Assembly (NCBI RefSeq): GCF_002093745.1
Contig: NZ_MTSB01000013.1
Location: 140,271 to 204,270 of the forward strand
Source of the DNA: Pseudomonas graminis
Lineage (GTDB): Bacteria; Pseudomonadota; Gammaproteobacteria; Pseudomonadales; Pseudomonadaceae
Reading direction: 5' to 3'
Length of the DNA stretch: 64,000 nt
The number at the start of each line of letters is the position of its first letter. Position 1 is the stretch's first letter. This document shows positions 17,934 to 27,437 of this stretch, one piece after another. The translations under genes and the position numbers were made by a program. Below the pieces are notes generated by a model. That model saw nothing but the letters and a program-made list of their open reading frames with translations. It ran no database searches and was not told where the DNA came from.

Positions 17934-19064
17934 TCATAGCGAATTTCCATAAAACTGCACCAGCGCCGTGGCAAGATCAGTCCGTGCGGCGTGTTGCAGG
18001 CACCAGCGTTCGGCGTGCCTTTCGATTTCCGGCCAATGCATCATCAATGCTTTCCAGTCCTCGGCAATATTCCCGCCGACGCTCCAACCCTGCCAAAGCC
18101 GGCTTAAAGCTTGCCCGGCAGGCGGTGTAAGCCCATCCACATAGAGCGCCAGAAAAGCCTCAAGCTTGGGCAGATGCGCATCGTCCTCCTGCTGATAGAT
18201 GTGCCAGAGCATCGGGCGCCCCGCCCATTGCGCACGCACGAACGAGTCCTCGCCACGCACGACGTTGAAATCGCAGCTCCATAACAGCAGGTCATACTGC
18301 GCCTGACTGACGAACGGCAAGACCTGCACCGTCAACGCGCCTCTTGTCCGGGTCATGCCGACCGACAATTCACTGCCCAGCCAACGCTGCAAGTCCCCGA
18401 GGATGCGCCCGTCCGGCACCAGCATGTGTGTAGGCCGCTCGTCGTTGGCCAGCACGTCAAGCCAACTGCCCAACCCCGGGTTTTCATAGGCAAACACCGA
18501 CACCAGCCGGGCATCGTCCAGTGGCTCGATGCCCAATCCCCGAAGAAACACTCGTTGTGCGACCTCATCACACTGAAAGGCCTGACGCCTTTCGACAAGA
18601 CCCCGTTCGCGCAGCAAACCGCCTGTGGCATCGGAAAAACCAGGAAAGAAAAAGAACTTCTTCAGCCCGTTCGATTGCGGTGACGGCAGGCCATGACACC
18701 CGGACACCCATTCTTCGGCACTCAGGTAATCAAGGTTCACCCACAGCGGCCTTGGCGAGCGTTGCAGCATCGCTTCGGTGTACAACGGCGGCAATCGACA
18801 GGCGAAGGCTTCGATCACAGCGTCAGGAACGACGGTGTCTGTCCATTGCACCGGCCACTGACAGACGCTGACACCCTCGTGCCGTTGCTGTACAGCAGCC
18901 GGATCGGCATCCGGGCACAGACGAGCGAACGCCGACAGATCATCCGTCCATAAACGAACCTGCAACCCATGTTCGGCAACCAATTGACGCGCCAGACGCC
19001 AGGTCACGCCTGCGTCACCGTAGTTGTCGACTACGCTGCAGAAAATGTCCCAAGAGGCTTTCAT
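17934..19064 (-). CDS. earP: EF-P arginine rhamnosyltransferase EarP
   Basis: This GT-B glycosyltransferase transfers rhamnose from dTDP-rhamnose to Arg32 of EF-P. The 376-residue protein keeps the catalytic Asp13 and Asp17 in VVDNYGDAG at exactly those positions. It also keeps the RGEDSFVRAQWAGRP motif (Glu272) that binds the nucleotide sugar. I use ATG 19064, which has GGAG upstream and gives family length; the frame runs on to 19232 without support. The neighbouring efp encodes its only known substrate, with the needed arginine. Confidence 0.94.
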   Translation of the reverse strand: MKASWDIFCSVVDNYGDAGVTWRLARQLVAEHGLQVRLWTDDLSAFARLCPDADPAAVQQRHEGVSVCQWPVQWTDTVVPDAVIEAFACRLPPLYTEAMLQRSPRPLWVNLDYLSAEEWVSGCHGLPSPQSNGLKKFFFFPGFSDATGGLLRERGLVERRQAFQCDEVAQRVFLRGLGIEPLDDARLVSVFAYENPGLGSWLDVLANDERPTHMLVPDGRILGDLQRWLGSELSVGMTRTRGALTVQVLPFVSQAQYDLLLWSCDFNVVRGEDSFVRAQWAGRPMLWHIYQQEDDAHLPKLEAFLALYVDGLTPPAGQALSRLWQGWSVGGNIAEDWKALMMHWPEIERHAERWCLQHAARTDLATALVQFYGNSL

Positions 19065-19265
19065 CCTGCTCCCTGAAGCTGGAGGGTAAAAAGCTGATTG
19101 TCGTTCAGAACGGCCTGTTGCGACCAGCCTGGCAACCAGGCTCTGCAAGAAAAACCGGCGAGCGCAGCCACTTTTCGTACAGTCCAGGGAACGCACAGCA
19201 CGATGTTCATGCACCGCCGTCAGGCGTGGCACAATTGCACCTGTTGCCCTGAAAGGAGTTCAGCC

Positions 19266-19658
19266 ATGCCAGCCACACCCCGCCGTCGCGACCTGTACGT
19301 GTCGTTGAAGTTGATTGTCTGTATTGCGCTGGGCATCTGGCTGGGTGCAATGGCCGTGTTCCTCACGGGCCTGCTGTACGTCAAGAGCTTGCCGCCCGCG
19401 CAAAGCCAGGCACTGGAAAATGCCGCCACACAGCTCTCCAGGCCGCCAGCGAAAGCAACGGTGTCCGAGCCCGACACTGAAATGTTTCGCAAGTACGAGC
19501 AAAGCCTGCGCGAAAGCGAGGCCCGACAGGCCCGAGAGCAGGCCCAGGAACAACAGCAGCGTACGTTCAGCCGCTCCAAATGCGATTTCTGGTTACAGCA
19601 GGATCGCACGGCGCCCAGTGAGAAAAGTCGGGCGAGCATCAATCAATACTGTGGATAA
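19266..19658 (+). CDS. Small membrane-anchored protein, unknown function
   Basis: The 130-residue protein has one strong hydrophobic segment at about 15-42. A Pro/Ala-rich stretch and a charged Gln/Glu/Arg coiled-coil-like region (70-98) follow. The C-terminal part has two cysteines in RSKCDFWLQQ and NQYCG, which could pair in the periplasm. ATG 19266 has AAAGGAG 7 bases upstream. It is followed after 3 bases by the GreA-like gene, so the two form one unit. I do not recognise a named family. Confidence 0.75.
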   Translation: MPATPRRRDLYVSLKLIVCIALGIWLGAMAVFLTGLLYVKSLPPAQSQALENAATQLSRPPAKATVSEPDTEMFRKYEQSLRESEARQAREQAQEQQQRTFSRSKCDFWLQQDRTAPSEKSRASINQYCG

Positions 19659-19661
19659 ATC

Positions 19662-20144
19662 ATGAACAAGCAGGACGTGTTGCAACTGATCATCGATAAA
19701 CTGGAAATCGATCTGGATGTTGCACAGCGGGCGGCCCAGACCGCTTACGAAACGGCCACTCACGAAGAAAACATCGCCGAAAACAAATACGACACGCTGG
19801 GGCTGGAGGCTTCTTATCTGGCAGCAGGCCAGGCGCGACGGGTCGAGGAAATACGCCAGTCGCTGGCGCTCTATCGAAACTGGTCGCTCAAACCGTTCGA
19901 TGAATCACGGGGCATTCAGACCGGTGATCTGGTGATTGTCGAAGCTCAGGGTGGACAGACCCAGGCGCTTTTCCTGGGGCCTGATGCGGCGGGCCTGAAG
20001 GTCAGCGCGGGCGACCAATTGATCACGGTGATTACCGCACGGGCGCCGCTTGGGCAAAGCCTGCTGGGCAGATTCGAAGAAGATGCCGTACAGATTGTCA
20101 TCAATGGCAGCGGACAATCTTACGAGATCACACAAACGTTGTGA
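19662..20144 (+). CDS. GreA/GreB-family-like protein with degenerate coiled coil
   Basis: The 160-residue protein has an N-terminal helical region (1-75) without the standard acidic GreA tip. A C-terminal FKBP-like domain follows (GDLVIVEAQGG, LFLGPDAAGLKV, LITVITARAPLGQSLLG), as in GreA/GreB. It probably binds the RNA polymerase secondary channel or its rim, but cleavage-factor activity is doubtful without the tip acids. The gene follows the small membrane protein gene by three bases. Known Gre factors usually have a more conserved coiled-coil tip, so it may be a regulatory paralogue. Confidence 0.8.
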   Translation: MNKQDVLQLIIDKLEIDLDVAQRAAQTAYETATHEENIAENKYDTLGLEASYLAAGQARRVEEIRQSLALYRNWSLKPFDESRGIQTGDLVIVEAQGGQTQALFLGPDAAGLKVSAGDQLITVITARAPLGQSLLGRFEEDAVQIVINGSGQSYEITQTL

Positions 20145-20267
20145 CACAGCCGCCATCTACAGGGTTGATCACGCCGACTTTTTATGGGTAAGGTGACCCG
20201 TCGCTACAACCACCGCAACCGGGGCTACATCAAAGCAAACAAGGACTAAAACCCAAGGAGATTTTTC

Positions 20268-20474
20268 ATGACGAACGTCATCGCTTTTCCTGACGCCCAT
20301 GAACGTGATCGCCTGAAGTCCAGTCAAGATCCGGCGTTGAGATACCTGAACAAGAAAGAGCGACAACTGATCGACCAACTGCGTTCGACCAGTCATGCGG
20401 GACGGCAGTACGTTTACGACTACGCAAGCATCATGCACCTGTCCAGGCCGTTGTACCCTGAACCGGTGGATTGA
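20268..20474 (+). CDS. Small conserved-looking protein, unknown function
   Basis: The 68-residue protein starts MTNVIAFPDAHE, has a charged middle and ends PLYPEPVD. AAGGAG lies 7 bases before the ATG, a strong ribosome site. No known motif is seen. A 21-codon basic open frame (20184-20249) lies just upstream but has no ribosome site, so I do not call it. A strong stem-loop (20495-20530) follows. Confidence 0.7.
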   Translation: MTNVIAFPDAHERDRLKSSQDPALRYLNKKERQLIDQLRSTSHAGRQYVYDYASIMHLSRPLYPEPVD

Positions 20475-20494
20475 CTGCACACCGTAAAGCCTGA

Positions 20495-20530
20495 CTGTGA
20501 GCTGCACCGGCACACCGGCGCAGCTCACAG
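20495..20530. terminator. Stem-loop between convergent genes
   Basis: CTGTGAGCTG (20495-20504) pairs perfectly with CAGCTCACAG (20521-20530), with an inner CCGG/CCGG pairing. No T-run follows. Convergent placement suggests termination or mRNA 3' protection for both neighbours. Confidence 0.55.
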
Positions 20531-20533
20531 GGG

Positions 20534-21811
20534 TCAGCGTGTCAGCGAAAAGATCAACGCTGAGATAGCCACCAGACCGGCGCCAATCACAAAGTAGTTG
20601 GACCACGCGCCTGCATATTTGCGCATGGCTGGTACTTTGTAGATCGCATACATCGGCATCAGGAACAGCAACGCTGAAATGACCGGCCCACCCAGGGTTT
20701 CGATCATCCCCAGAATGCTCGGATTGAGCGTTGCCACCAGCCAGCACACCACCAGCATGAATACCGCTGTCATCCGGTCCAGCACCTTCGGTGCAGGACG
20801 ACGGCCGGCTTTCACGACCAGCCCCTTCAGGCCTTCGCTGGCTCCGATGTAATGCCCGAGGAACGACTTGGAGATGGCCACGAACGCAATCAGCGGCGCG
20901 ACAAAGGCGATGGTCGGATTATTGAAGTGATTGGCCAGGTAGGACAGGATCGAAATGTTCTGTGCCTTGGCTTCAGCGAGTTGAGCTGGCGAAAGCGTCA
21001 GCACGCAACTGAACACGAAGAACAGCACCATCACCACCATCAAACCATGCGCGCGGGCCAGAATCTGCGAACTGCGCACCTCGGCGTTCTCGCCGTACTG
21101 ACGCTTCTGGTCTACCGCAAAAGCGGAGATGATCGGCGTGTGGTTGAAGGAAAACACCATCACCGGAATCGCCAGCCATAAGGTAGGCAGAAATGCCGAC
21201 GGCTCAGGCAAGGTGGTTGCGGTGCTCAGGATGCCGCCGGTCCAGTGCGGAATCAGGAATACCGCAAGGAACAGCAAGGCGACAATGAACGGATAGACCA
21301 TCAGGCTCATGGCCTTGACGATGAATCGCTCGCCACACCGCACCACTGCCAGCAAGCCCATGATCAGCACAAAGGCCAGCACAGCGCGTGGGGGCGGCGC
21401 TATGTGCAACTGGTGCTCGAGAAAACTGCCTACCGTGTTGGTGAGCGCAACGCTGTAGATCAGCAGAATCGGAAAGATTGCAAAGAAGTACAGCAAGGTG
21501 ATCATCGCCCCGGCGCTTTTGCCGAAATGTTGCTCGACCACCTCGGTGATATCAGCGCCTTCGCGACCGGACAGCACGAAACGGGTCAGGCCTCGGTGCG
21601 CGTAGAAGGTCATCGGAAACGCCAGCAGCGCCAACGCCATCAGAGGCCAGAAACCGCCAATGCCTGCGTTGATGGGCAAGAACAGCGTACCGGCGCCAAT
21701 CGCGGTGCCGAACAATCCGAGCATCCAGGTGGTGTCATTGCGATTCCAAGCGGCGATGCTCTCGGGAGCTACATCCAGACGTTCTACGACGCCATTTGCC
21801 TGATCATTCAT
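20534..21811 (-). CDS. HAAAP-family amino-acid/proton symporter (SdaC/TdcC-like)
   Basis: The 425-residue protein has about eleven hydrophobic segments and begins with NRNDTTWMLGLFGTAIGAGTLFLPI, the first-helix signature of hydroxy/aromatic amino-acid permeases. FSFNHTPIISAFA near residue 225 is a conserved re-entrant part in serine/threonine members. These transporters import serine or threonine with protons. The specific substrate is inferred only. The ATG at 21811 has GGAGAG 10 bases before it; an upstream ATG at 21841 has none. The 379-bp gap to the TetR gene shows no gene. Confidence 0.88.
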   Translation of the reverse strand: MNDQANGVVERLDVAPESIAAWNRNDTTWMLGLFGTAIGAGTLFLPINAGIGGFWPLMALALLAFPMTFYAHRGLTRFVLSGREGADITEVVEQHFGKSAGAMITLLYFFAIFPILLIYSVALTNTVGSFLEHQLHIAPPPRAVLAFVLIMGLLAVVRCGERFIVKAMSLMVYPFIVALLFLAVFLIPHWTGGILSTATTLPEPSAFLPTLWLAIPVMVFSFNHTPIISAFAVDQKRQYGENAEVRSSQILARAHGLMVVMVLFFVFSCVLTLSPAQLAEAKAQNISILSYLANHFNNPTIAFVAPLIAFVAISKSFLGHYIGASEGLKGLVVKAGRRPAPKVLDRMTAVFMLVVCWLVATLNPSILGMIETLGGPVISALLFLMPMYAIYKVPAMRKYAGAWSNYFVIGAGLVAISALIFSLTR

Positions 21812-22190
21812 CCGGTCGACTCTCCGTGGCCGGTTTATCAAAAAGGGAAACGCGTCGAAAAAGCGGGCAGTTCAGCGTCTCCCTCGAAAACAGCGGGGCA
21901 GATTCTCCGGGATTGCCGACAGAAGTCAAAGACTTGTAGGACAGTTCTCATGACAAAGGGGGGTCAACGGGCTCCTAATAGATTGTTTTTCATACAGAAA
22001 AAGCTATCGTCCAGCAGGCCGACACGCGAGGTTTGCCGGGCCGGGACTGACCCTCACTGCCCTGCAAAGACGGGTACCAGTTCGCATAACCATGATCCGG
22101 GCACGCACAACCCGCGAAAGCCTGCTGCATCGATTCACCTATCCATGTATAAATGCCCTGACACATTGGTCATCTTTGGAGACTCAGCGC

Positions 22191-22754
22191 ATGCGTTACG
22201 CGCTCGATCATAAGGCCCAAACCCACCAACGCATCGTCAAGGAAGCGTCCATGCGCTTTCGACGCGACGGCATTGGTGCTACGGGCTTACAACCTTTGAT
22301 GAAAGCACTAGGCTTGACCCATGGCGGTTTTTACGCGCATTTCAAATCCAAGGATGATCTGGTCGAACAGGCATTGAATCACGCCCTCGACGAGGTAAAG
22401 GGAATCACCAGCGAAGTTTTCGCCAGGCAGGACTCGCTCAGTGAATTCATTGATCTCTACCTTTCCCTAGATAGTCGCGACGCGCCGGATGGCGGATGCC
22501 CGCTACCGAGCATGTGTCTGGAACTGGGGCATCGCGACCAACCCAGCGAGGTGACAGACAAGATCATTCTTCATCTGCTGGAGCTGTTCGACAAAGCGCC
22601 CTCCGGCCACGAATCCAGAAGCCTGCCGATATTGTCTACTCTGGTAGGTGGCCTGGTGCTGGCACGCAGCGCTTTCAACGACGAGTTGTCGAAACGCATC
22701 CTTGACGAGACACGGGACTTTCTCAAACAGGAGATAAGAAAAACCGCAAATTGA
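22191..22754 (+). CDS. TetR-family transcriptional regulator
   Basis: The 187-residue protein has a TetR DNA-binding helix-turn-helix around 10-55 (EASMRFRRDGIGATGLQPLMK, ALGLTHGGFYAHFKSKDDL). A helical ligand domain follows with GGCPLPSMCLELG near residue 100. That last block is common in the AcrR/TetR_C_16-like subgroup next to oxidoreductases. The ATG 22191 has GGAG 9 bases upstream. The gene is divergent from the HAAAP transporter, but any regulation of it is unproven. The target ligand is unknown. Confidence 0.92.
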   Translation: MRYALDHKAQTHQRIVKEASMRFRRDGIGATGLQPLMKALGLTHGGFYAHFKSKDDLVEQALNHALDEVKGITSEVFARQDSLSEFIDLYLSLDSRDAPDGGCPLPSMCLELGHRDQPSEVTDKIILHLLELFDKAPSGHESRSLPILSTLVGGLVLARSAFNDELSKRILDETRDFLKQEIRKTAN

Positions 22755-22811
22755 TACGCTGAAGAAAGGAGGTTTTCTCTGGATTACATTTCCCTTTGAA
22801 CGCTGTATTAA

Positions 22812-22843
22812 AAACAGGCCGATCAGTGATCGGCCTGTTTCTT
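22812..22843. terminator. Bidirectional terminator between TetR and comEA-like genes
   Basis: AAACAGGCCGATC (22812-22824) pairs perfectly with GATCGGCCTGTTT (22828-22840) around AGT. A-rich sequence precedes it and T-rich sequence follows, serving both convergent genes. Confidence 0.92.
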
Positions 22844-22860
22844 TTCAACGTTGCCATTCC

Positions 22861-23190
22861 TCAGTCAATGGACAACTTGTCGCGGTTCTTGTCCAGCAGG
22901 GCTTTGCCAATGCCTTTCACTTCAATCAGTTCATCAACCGACGTGAATGCGCCGTTAGCGTCTCTGTAAGCCACTATGGCATCGGCCTTGTTCTTGCCAA
23001 TACCTGCCAGTTGCTTTTGGAGGGTTTCGGCGTCAGCCGTGTTGAGATTGACCCGGTCGCTACGTGGCTCATGGACGACAGCTGGCGCTGCGCTTTGAGT
23101 GGGCGGCGGGGACACCTGTGCAGCGTTGACCGCAACCGAGGTAGTGGTCAACAAGGCAAAGACCAGAGCGCTGAAAAGAGTGGTTCGCAT
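22861..23190 (-). CDS. ComEA-like helix-hairpin-helix protein
   Basis: The 109-residue protein begins with a signal peptide (residues 1-24, cut near VNAAQ) and a Pro/Ala-rich linker. A double helix-hairpin-helix follows: VNLNTADAETLQKQLAGIGKNKADAIVAYR, then VDELIEVKGIGKALLDKNRDKL. ComEA binds incoming DNA in the periplasm during transformation. Pseudomonas copies near wbpM are conserved, but competence is not shown. ATG 23190 is chosen over 23214 because it opens the signal sequence and has GGAG upstream. It is downstream of wbpM on the same strand. Confidence 0.85.
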   Translation of the reverse strand: MRTTLFSALVFALLTTTSVAVNAAQVSPPPTQSAAPAVVHEPRSDRVNLNTADAETLQKQLAGIGKNKADAIVAYRDANGAFTSVDELIEVKGIGKALLDKNRDKLSID

Positions 23191-23348
23191 AGATAAAGCT
23201 CCATAGCAGTTCAAGGCAGCATTCCAAATGCTGTACCTGAAACTTAAACCACGGTTTCTCCCGAGAGAAGAAACGGAGCGTTGCGGCCTGTTTCCACATC
23301 AAACAGCGTGTGTCTGCGCGTGATCAGCCTCAATAAAAACAGCGGCCA

Positions 23349-25343
23349 TCAGGTTTCACCGCTGCGTTCCTGATACATCCAGTCAACGATCTCACCTTCC
23401 GGCGTATACCCGTTGACGGTCTCACGCAGCAACTGACGAACCGTGTTGTAATCGTCCCGATCAACAGCATCCAGCAGTTTTGTAAGACGCCCCTTCAGCA
23501 CATCCCATTGCAGGTAGTCTTCATTCGCACTCATGATCATCGGGTGTTCGGTGGCCACGACGTTGTCGCCGATCAGCAGTTCTTCATAGAGTTTCTCGCC
23601 TGGACGCAACCCGGTGAACTCGATGGAGATGTCGCCGTGGGGGTTTTTCTCGGACCGAATGGCCAGACCGGAGAGGTGAATCATCTTCTCCGCCAGCTCG
23701 ATGATCCTGACCGGCTCGCCCATGTCCAGAACGAATACGTCACCGCCATGGCCCATTGATCCGGCCTGAATGACCAGTTGAGCGGCCTCCGGGATGGTCA
23801 TGAAATAGCGGGTAATCTTGGGATGAGTAACCGTCACCGGTCCGCCTGACTGAATCTGTTTGTGAAACAGCGGGATCACCGACCCCGAAGAGCCAAGCAC
23901 ATTGCCGAAGCGAACCATCGTGAAGCGGGTCTTGTTGACCTGATACACATTGGCCTTGTCCCCGAAAATCACCGGTGCCGTTTCGCGGCTCAACGCTTGC
24001 AGTATCAGCTCGGCGAGACGCTTGGTACTGCCCATCACATTGGTCGGCCTGACCGCCTTGTCGGTGGAGATCAGGACAAAGTTGGAAACCCCCGCCTGCA
24101 AGGCCGCCTGGGCAGTATTGAGCGTACCGACAACGTTATTGATCACGCCCTCGGCAATGTTGTGTTCGACCATCGGCACATGCTTGTAGGCAGCCGCATG
24201 GTAAACCGTGTCGACCTTCCAGGTTTTCATGATCGACAGCAGTTTCGGATGGTTGCGCACCGAACCGAGAATAGGCAGCAATTTGACCGAAAGCGATTCG
24301 CGGGCCGAACGCTGCTCCAGCTCGGAGAGGATGCTGTAAAGATTGAACTCACTGTGGTCCAGCAACAGCAGTTGCGTTGGCTGCAGCAGCAATATTTGCC
24401 GACACAACTCGGAACCGATCGAACCACCGGCCCCCGTAACCAGAACCGTCTTGCCCTTGATGCAATGCTCCAGCAGATTTTCCCGGGCAGGCACCGAATC
24501 GCGCCCCAGAAGGTCAGCGATATCGACTTCCTGAAGGTCGTCCACCTTCACCCTTCCGGCCGCCAGGTCCATGAAACCGGGAACGCTTCGTACGTGGAGC
24601 GGGAAGCCTTCCAGAAAGCCGAGAATTTCCCGACGGCGCCCACGCGACGACGACGGAATCGCCAGAAGGATCTCCTGAGCGCCGGTTGAATCGATCATTC
24701 GCTGGATGTTTCGTGGCTTGTAGACCTGAAGACCTGAAATCACCCGGTTGGAGATCGACTCGTCATCATCGATGAACGCCACGGGGTGCATCAGGCGCCC
24801 CATGCGCAAGGCAGCGACCAACTGGTTGCCAGCAGCGCCAGCACCGTAGATGGCCACTTTTTGCAGGCCATTGTCGCTTTTGGCAAAGGGCACATGCTGC
24901 GCTGCCGCAAACCAGTCACCGAGAAAATATTGACGCATGGCCAGACGCAGACCGCCGATCATGACCAGACTCAACCACCAATAGTTGAAGATGACCGAGC
25001 GCGGGACCAGTTGCTGATGATTGCTGTAGACGTAAACCATGCACCCCAGGATCAGGGATGACATCGTGACAGCCTTGATGATCGCGATCAGGGCGTCGTT
25101 GCCGAAATACCGCATGACCGCACGGTACATGCCAAAACGGATGAACAACGGGATAGCGGCAAGCGGCGCGCTGATGAACAGCCAGGTGTGTTTCTCCAGC
25201 GGATTGATCAGCTCGTCGATACCCAGTCGCACGACAAACGCCATCCACAGGGCCAGCCAGACGAGAAGCACATCGGCAGCCACCTGAATTATCCGTTTTT
25301 TACGGCGGGGTAACGCCAGCAAACTGGACCGCAACCTGCTCAT
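23349..25343 (-). CDS. wbpM: UDP-GlcNAc 4,6-dehydratase WbpM (nucleotide-sugar dehydratase)
   Basis: This enzyme of the FlaA1/CapD group makes a 4-keto-6-deoxy sugar for O-antigen. The 664-residue protein has four N-terminal membrane helices (about 20-140) and a CoA-binding-like Rossmann domain (KVAIYGAGAAGNQL). The C-terminal SDR domain has TGAGGSIGSELCRQI near residue 303 and VYHAAAYKHVPMVE near 380. It has an altered catalytic triad, with STDKAVRPTNVMGSTKR near 440 replacing YxxxK. The first SDR motif here is intact. I use ATG 25343 (a TTG directly before it is the alternative). It belongs to the epimerase-wbpL-wbpM run. Confidence 0.92.
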   Translation of the reverse strand: MSRLRSSLLALPRRKKRIIQVAADVLLVWLALWMAFVVRLGIDELINPLEKHTWLFISAPLAAIPLFIRFGMYRAVMRYFGNDALIAIIKAVTMSSLILGCMVYVYSNHQQLVPRSVIFNYWWLSLVMIGGLRLAMRQYFLGDWFAAAQHVPFAKSDNGLQKVAIYGAGAAGNQLVAALRMGRLMHPVAFIDDDESISNRVISGLQVYKPRNIQRMIDSTGAQEILLAIPSSSRGRRREILGFLEGFPLHVRSVPGFMDLAAGRVKVDDLQEVDIADLLGRDSVPARENLLEHCIKGKTVLVTGAGGSIGSELCRQILLLQPTQLLLLDHSEFNLYSILSELEQRSARESLSVKLLPILGSVRNHPKLLSIMKTWKVDTVYHAAAYKHVPMVEHNIAEGVINNVVGTLNTAQAALQAGVSNFVLISTDKAVRPTNVMGSTKRLAELILQALSRETAPVIFGDKANVYQVNKTRFTMVRFGNVLGSSGSVIPLFHKQIQSGGPVTVTHPKITRYFMTIPEAAQLVIQAGSMGHGGDVFVLDMGEPVRIIELAEKMIHLSGLAIRSEKNPHGDISIEFTGLRPGEKLYEELLIGDNVVATEHPMIMSANEDYLQWDVLKGRLTKLLDAVDRDDYNTVRQLLRETVNGYTPEGEIVDWMYQERSGET

Positions 25344-25441
25344 CAATTATTTAATGCTCCGTTATGCTACCGGTTGAACATCGCTGGAAACCGGCATCTG
25401 AAAACCCACTACGTTTCTGAGACAGCCGGAAAACCGCTTCG

Positions 25442-26458
25442 TTACATCCTTTCCGCCTCACCCGCCCTGAACCTGAGGGCCAGGATAATCAGCGGTACGT
25501 AGGCAATTGCCGTCCATGTCAGCCCGTCTCCTCCCATCAGCGCCACCCACATTGCAACAGGCAGGAGCCAGAACAGATTGATCGCTCCGACGGCCAGGGT
25601 GACGGGCGAGTGCCTGCCATAATCCCGTGAAGCGAACTGATAAGCGTGACTCCGATGGGCTTCATAGACCTTCTCTCCACGCAGCAGTCGGCGTATCAGC
25701 GTCAGGGTCGCATCGACGATAAAGACCCCCAGCAGGATCAGCCAGCACCAGAATAGCTGAGGTGACGCCCAGGAACCCTGAATGGATAGCAATCCGAGGA
25801 CGATGCCCAGAAAGCCACTGCCGGCATCACCCATGAATATTTTTGCCGGAGGGAAGTTCCAGCAGAGAAAACCGGCGGCAGCGGCGGCCAGCAGCAGCGA
25901 TTCCCAGGACAATCCGATATGACCGCTTAACGCATAGATGACGCTCATGCCCAGGCACACGGTCACAGCCTCTACGCCCGCTATTCCGTCGATGCCATCC
26001 ATGAAGTTGTAGAGGTTCAACATCCACACCAGATAGAACGCGGCAAGCACCTGACCGATTGGCCCCGGGTTGAAGCTCCAGCCCATGATAGTGAGCGGAG
26101 CAAGCCCGTCCAGCCAGAACAAGGCCCAGCCGGCAGCCAAAAAATGGCCCAGAAGGCGCCAGCGTGCAGCGATATGCCCATGATCGTCCATGAAACCGAC
26201 CACTGCGACCAAGCCTCCCGAGCCAATGATGGCAATCAGGGACGCCGCCGACAGATGCCCGACCCATGCCAGTATCGACACGGCCACGAGAAAGGCGATG
26301 ACAATGGCAACGCCTCCCCCACGGGGGGTGGGAATGGAATGCGAACTGCGTGCATTGGGCACATCCATCAAGCTTCTGGCCAGGGCGTACTTGCGCAGCA
26401 ACGCCGTCAGGACCAGAGAAAGGAGCACAATGACAATGACTGACAACCCTTCAATCAT
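25442..26458 (-). CDS. wbpL: Glycosyl-1-phosphate transferase WbpL (O-antigen initiation)
   Basis: It starts O-antigen by moving a sugar-1-phosphate to undecaprenyl phosphate in the inner membrane (MraY/WecA family). The 338-residue protein has about ten membrane helices. The family motifs are visible: SSHSIPTPRGGG near residue 40, FMDDHG near 90, NLYNFMDGIDG near 150 and FMGDAGSGFLG near 210, with catalytic Asp residues present. ATG 26458 has GGA about 11 bases before it and overlaps the stop of the upstream epimerase gene by eight bases; ATG 26467 would add three residues. It pairs with WbpM downstream. Confidence 0.9.
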   Translation of the reverse strand: MIEGLSVIVIVLLSLVLTALLRKYALARSLMDVPNARSSHSIPTPRGGGVAIVIAFLVAVSILAWVGHLSAASLIAIIGSGGLVAVVGFMDDHGHIAARWRLLGHFLAAGWALFWLDGLAPLTIMGWSFNPGPIGQVLAAFYLVWMLNLYNFMDGIDGIAGVEAVTVCLGMSVIYALSGHIGLSWESLLLAAAAAGFLCWNFPPAKIFMGDAGSGFLGIVLGLLSIQGSWASPQLFWCWLILLGVFIVDATLTLIRRLLRGEKVYEAHRSHAYQFASRDYGRHSPVTLAVGAINLFWLLPVAMWVALMGGDGLTWTAIAYVPLIILALRFRAGEAERM

Positions 26459-27437
26459 GCTTGTCATGTTCCAGATAATAGCGAGCCGTGTCGTGCATGG
26501 CGTGTTCAACACTCACAGGTGGATGCCAATCCAGCATCGTACAGGTTTTACGGATGTCGACCTGCAATGAGCTGCATAAACGTCGTGAAAACGCACGCTT
26601 GCCAAGCAATGCCGCCGCCCCTTTCAATACGCTGACGGGAACAGGCAACAAGCGGGCCGGCTTTCCGAGGGCCTTGGCCATCTCGCGCAAGAGCCGACTG
26701 GTGGACAGATCGTCACCGTCACTCACCAGGAATGTTTGCCCCGCCGCCGCAGGGTGATCGACACAACGCGTCACCAGATCAGCCAGATTTTCCACGGCCA
26801 CCAGGCTGCGGCGATTATCAATGGCGCCGAGCGGCAACGGTAAACCCTTGTCGAGCCATCGCATCATGCTCTTGAAGTTGGCCTTGACCCCGGGGCCATA
26901 GACCAGAACCGGACGAATGATCACAACTTCCATGCCGGTACGGTCAGACAACGCCCGCAGCCCTTCCTCGGCTTTTTGCTTGGAAACGCCATAGGCATCC
27001 AGCGGATTGCAAGCGTCGTCGGCCCTGAACGGCGCATGCGCAAGTGTCATCTCACCATTGGCCTTGATGGAGCTGAGGAAGATGAACCGCTTCACTCCCG
27101 CCGCTGCAGCTTGCTCCGCCAGATTCAAGGTGGCGGTAACATTGGCACGAAAGTACTCTTGGTCTGCCTCGGAGGCGGTTTCATTGAGCACATGAACGCG
27201 AGCGGCACAATGAATGACAACCTGCGCACCCCTGACAAAGTCCGTCCATTGATTATCCGGCGCCAGAGACGCCACCTGGACGACGTCAATACGCTGCGCA
27301 GGGCGTTCATATACGCTTGCACGCCGCACGGCGACCCTCATCAGATAATCGGTACGCTCAATCAATTGACGAACCACCGCGCTGCCCACGAAACCCGTCG
27401 CACCTGTTATTGCAACCAATGCAACATTACCGCTCAT
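26451..27437 (-). CDS. wbpV: NAD-dependent sugar epimerase, WbpV-like
   Basis: This extended SDR protein has 328 residues. The NAD-binding motif TGATGFVGSAVV lies near residue 10, and SSIKANGE, around the catalytic serine, lies near 114. The YGVSKQKAE motif near 140 gives Tyr and Lys. VIIRPVLVYGPG and a substrate domain follow. It likely makes a UDP-N-acetyl sugar with altered stereochemistry for O-antigen (UDP-GlcNAc 4-epimerase-like). ATG 27437 is used; the frame goes on to 27464 without a site. Its 3' end overlaps wbpL, supporting one transcript. Confidence 0.85.
   Translation of the reverse strand: MSGNVALVAITGATGFVGSAVVRQLIERTDYLMRVAVRRASVYERPAQRIDVVQVASLAPDNQWTDFVRGAQVVIHCAARVHVLNETASEADQEYFRANVTATLNLAEQAAAAGVKRFIFLSSIKANGEMTLAHAPFRADDACNPLDAYGVSKQKAEEGLRALSDRTGMEVVIIRPVLVYGPGVKANFKSMMRWLDKGLPLPLGAIDNRRSLVAVENLADLVTRCVDHPAAAGQTFLVSDGDDLSTSRLLREMAKALGKPARLLPVPVSVLKGAAALLGKRAFSRRLCSSLQVDIRKTCTMLDWHPPVSVEHAMHDTARYYLEHDKHD

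Noticed and set aside
20184..20249. 21-codon basic peptide frame before the 20268 gene
   Set aside because: It has no ribosome-binding site and no recognisable family; it may be chance.
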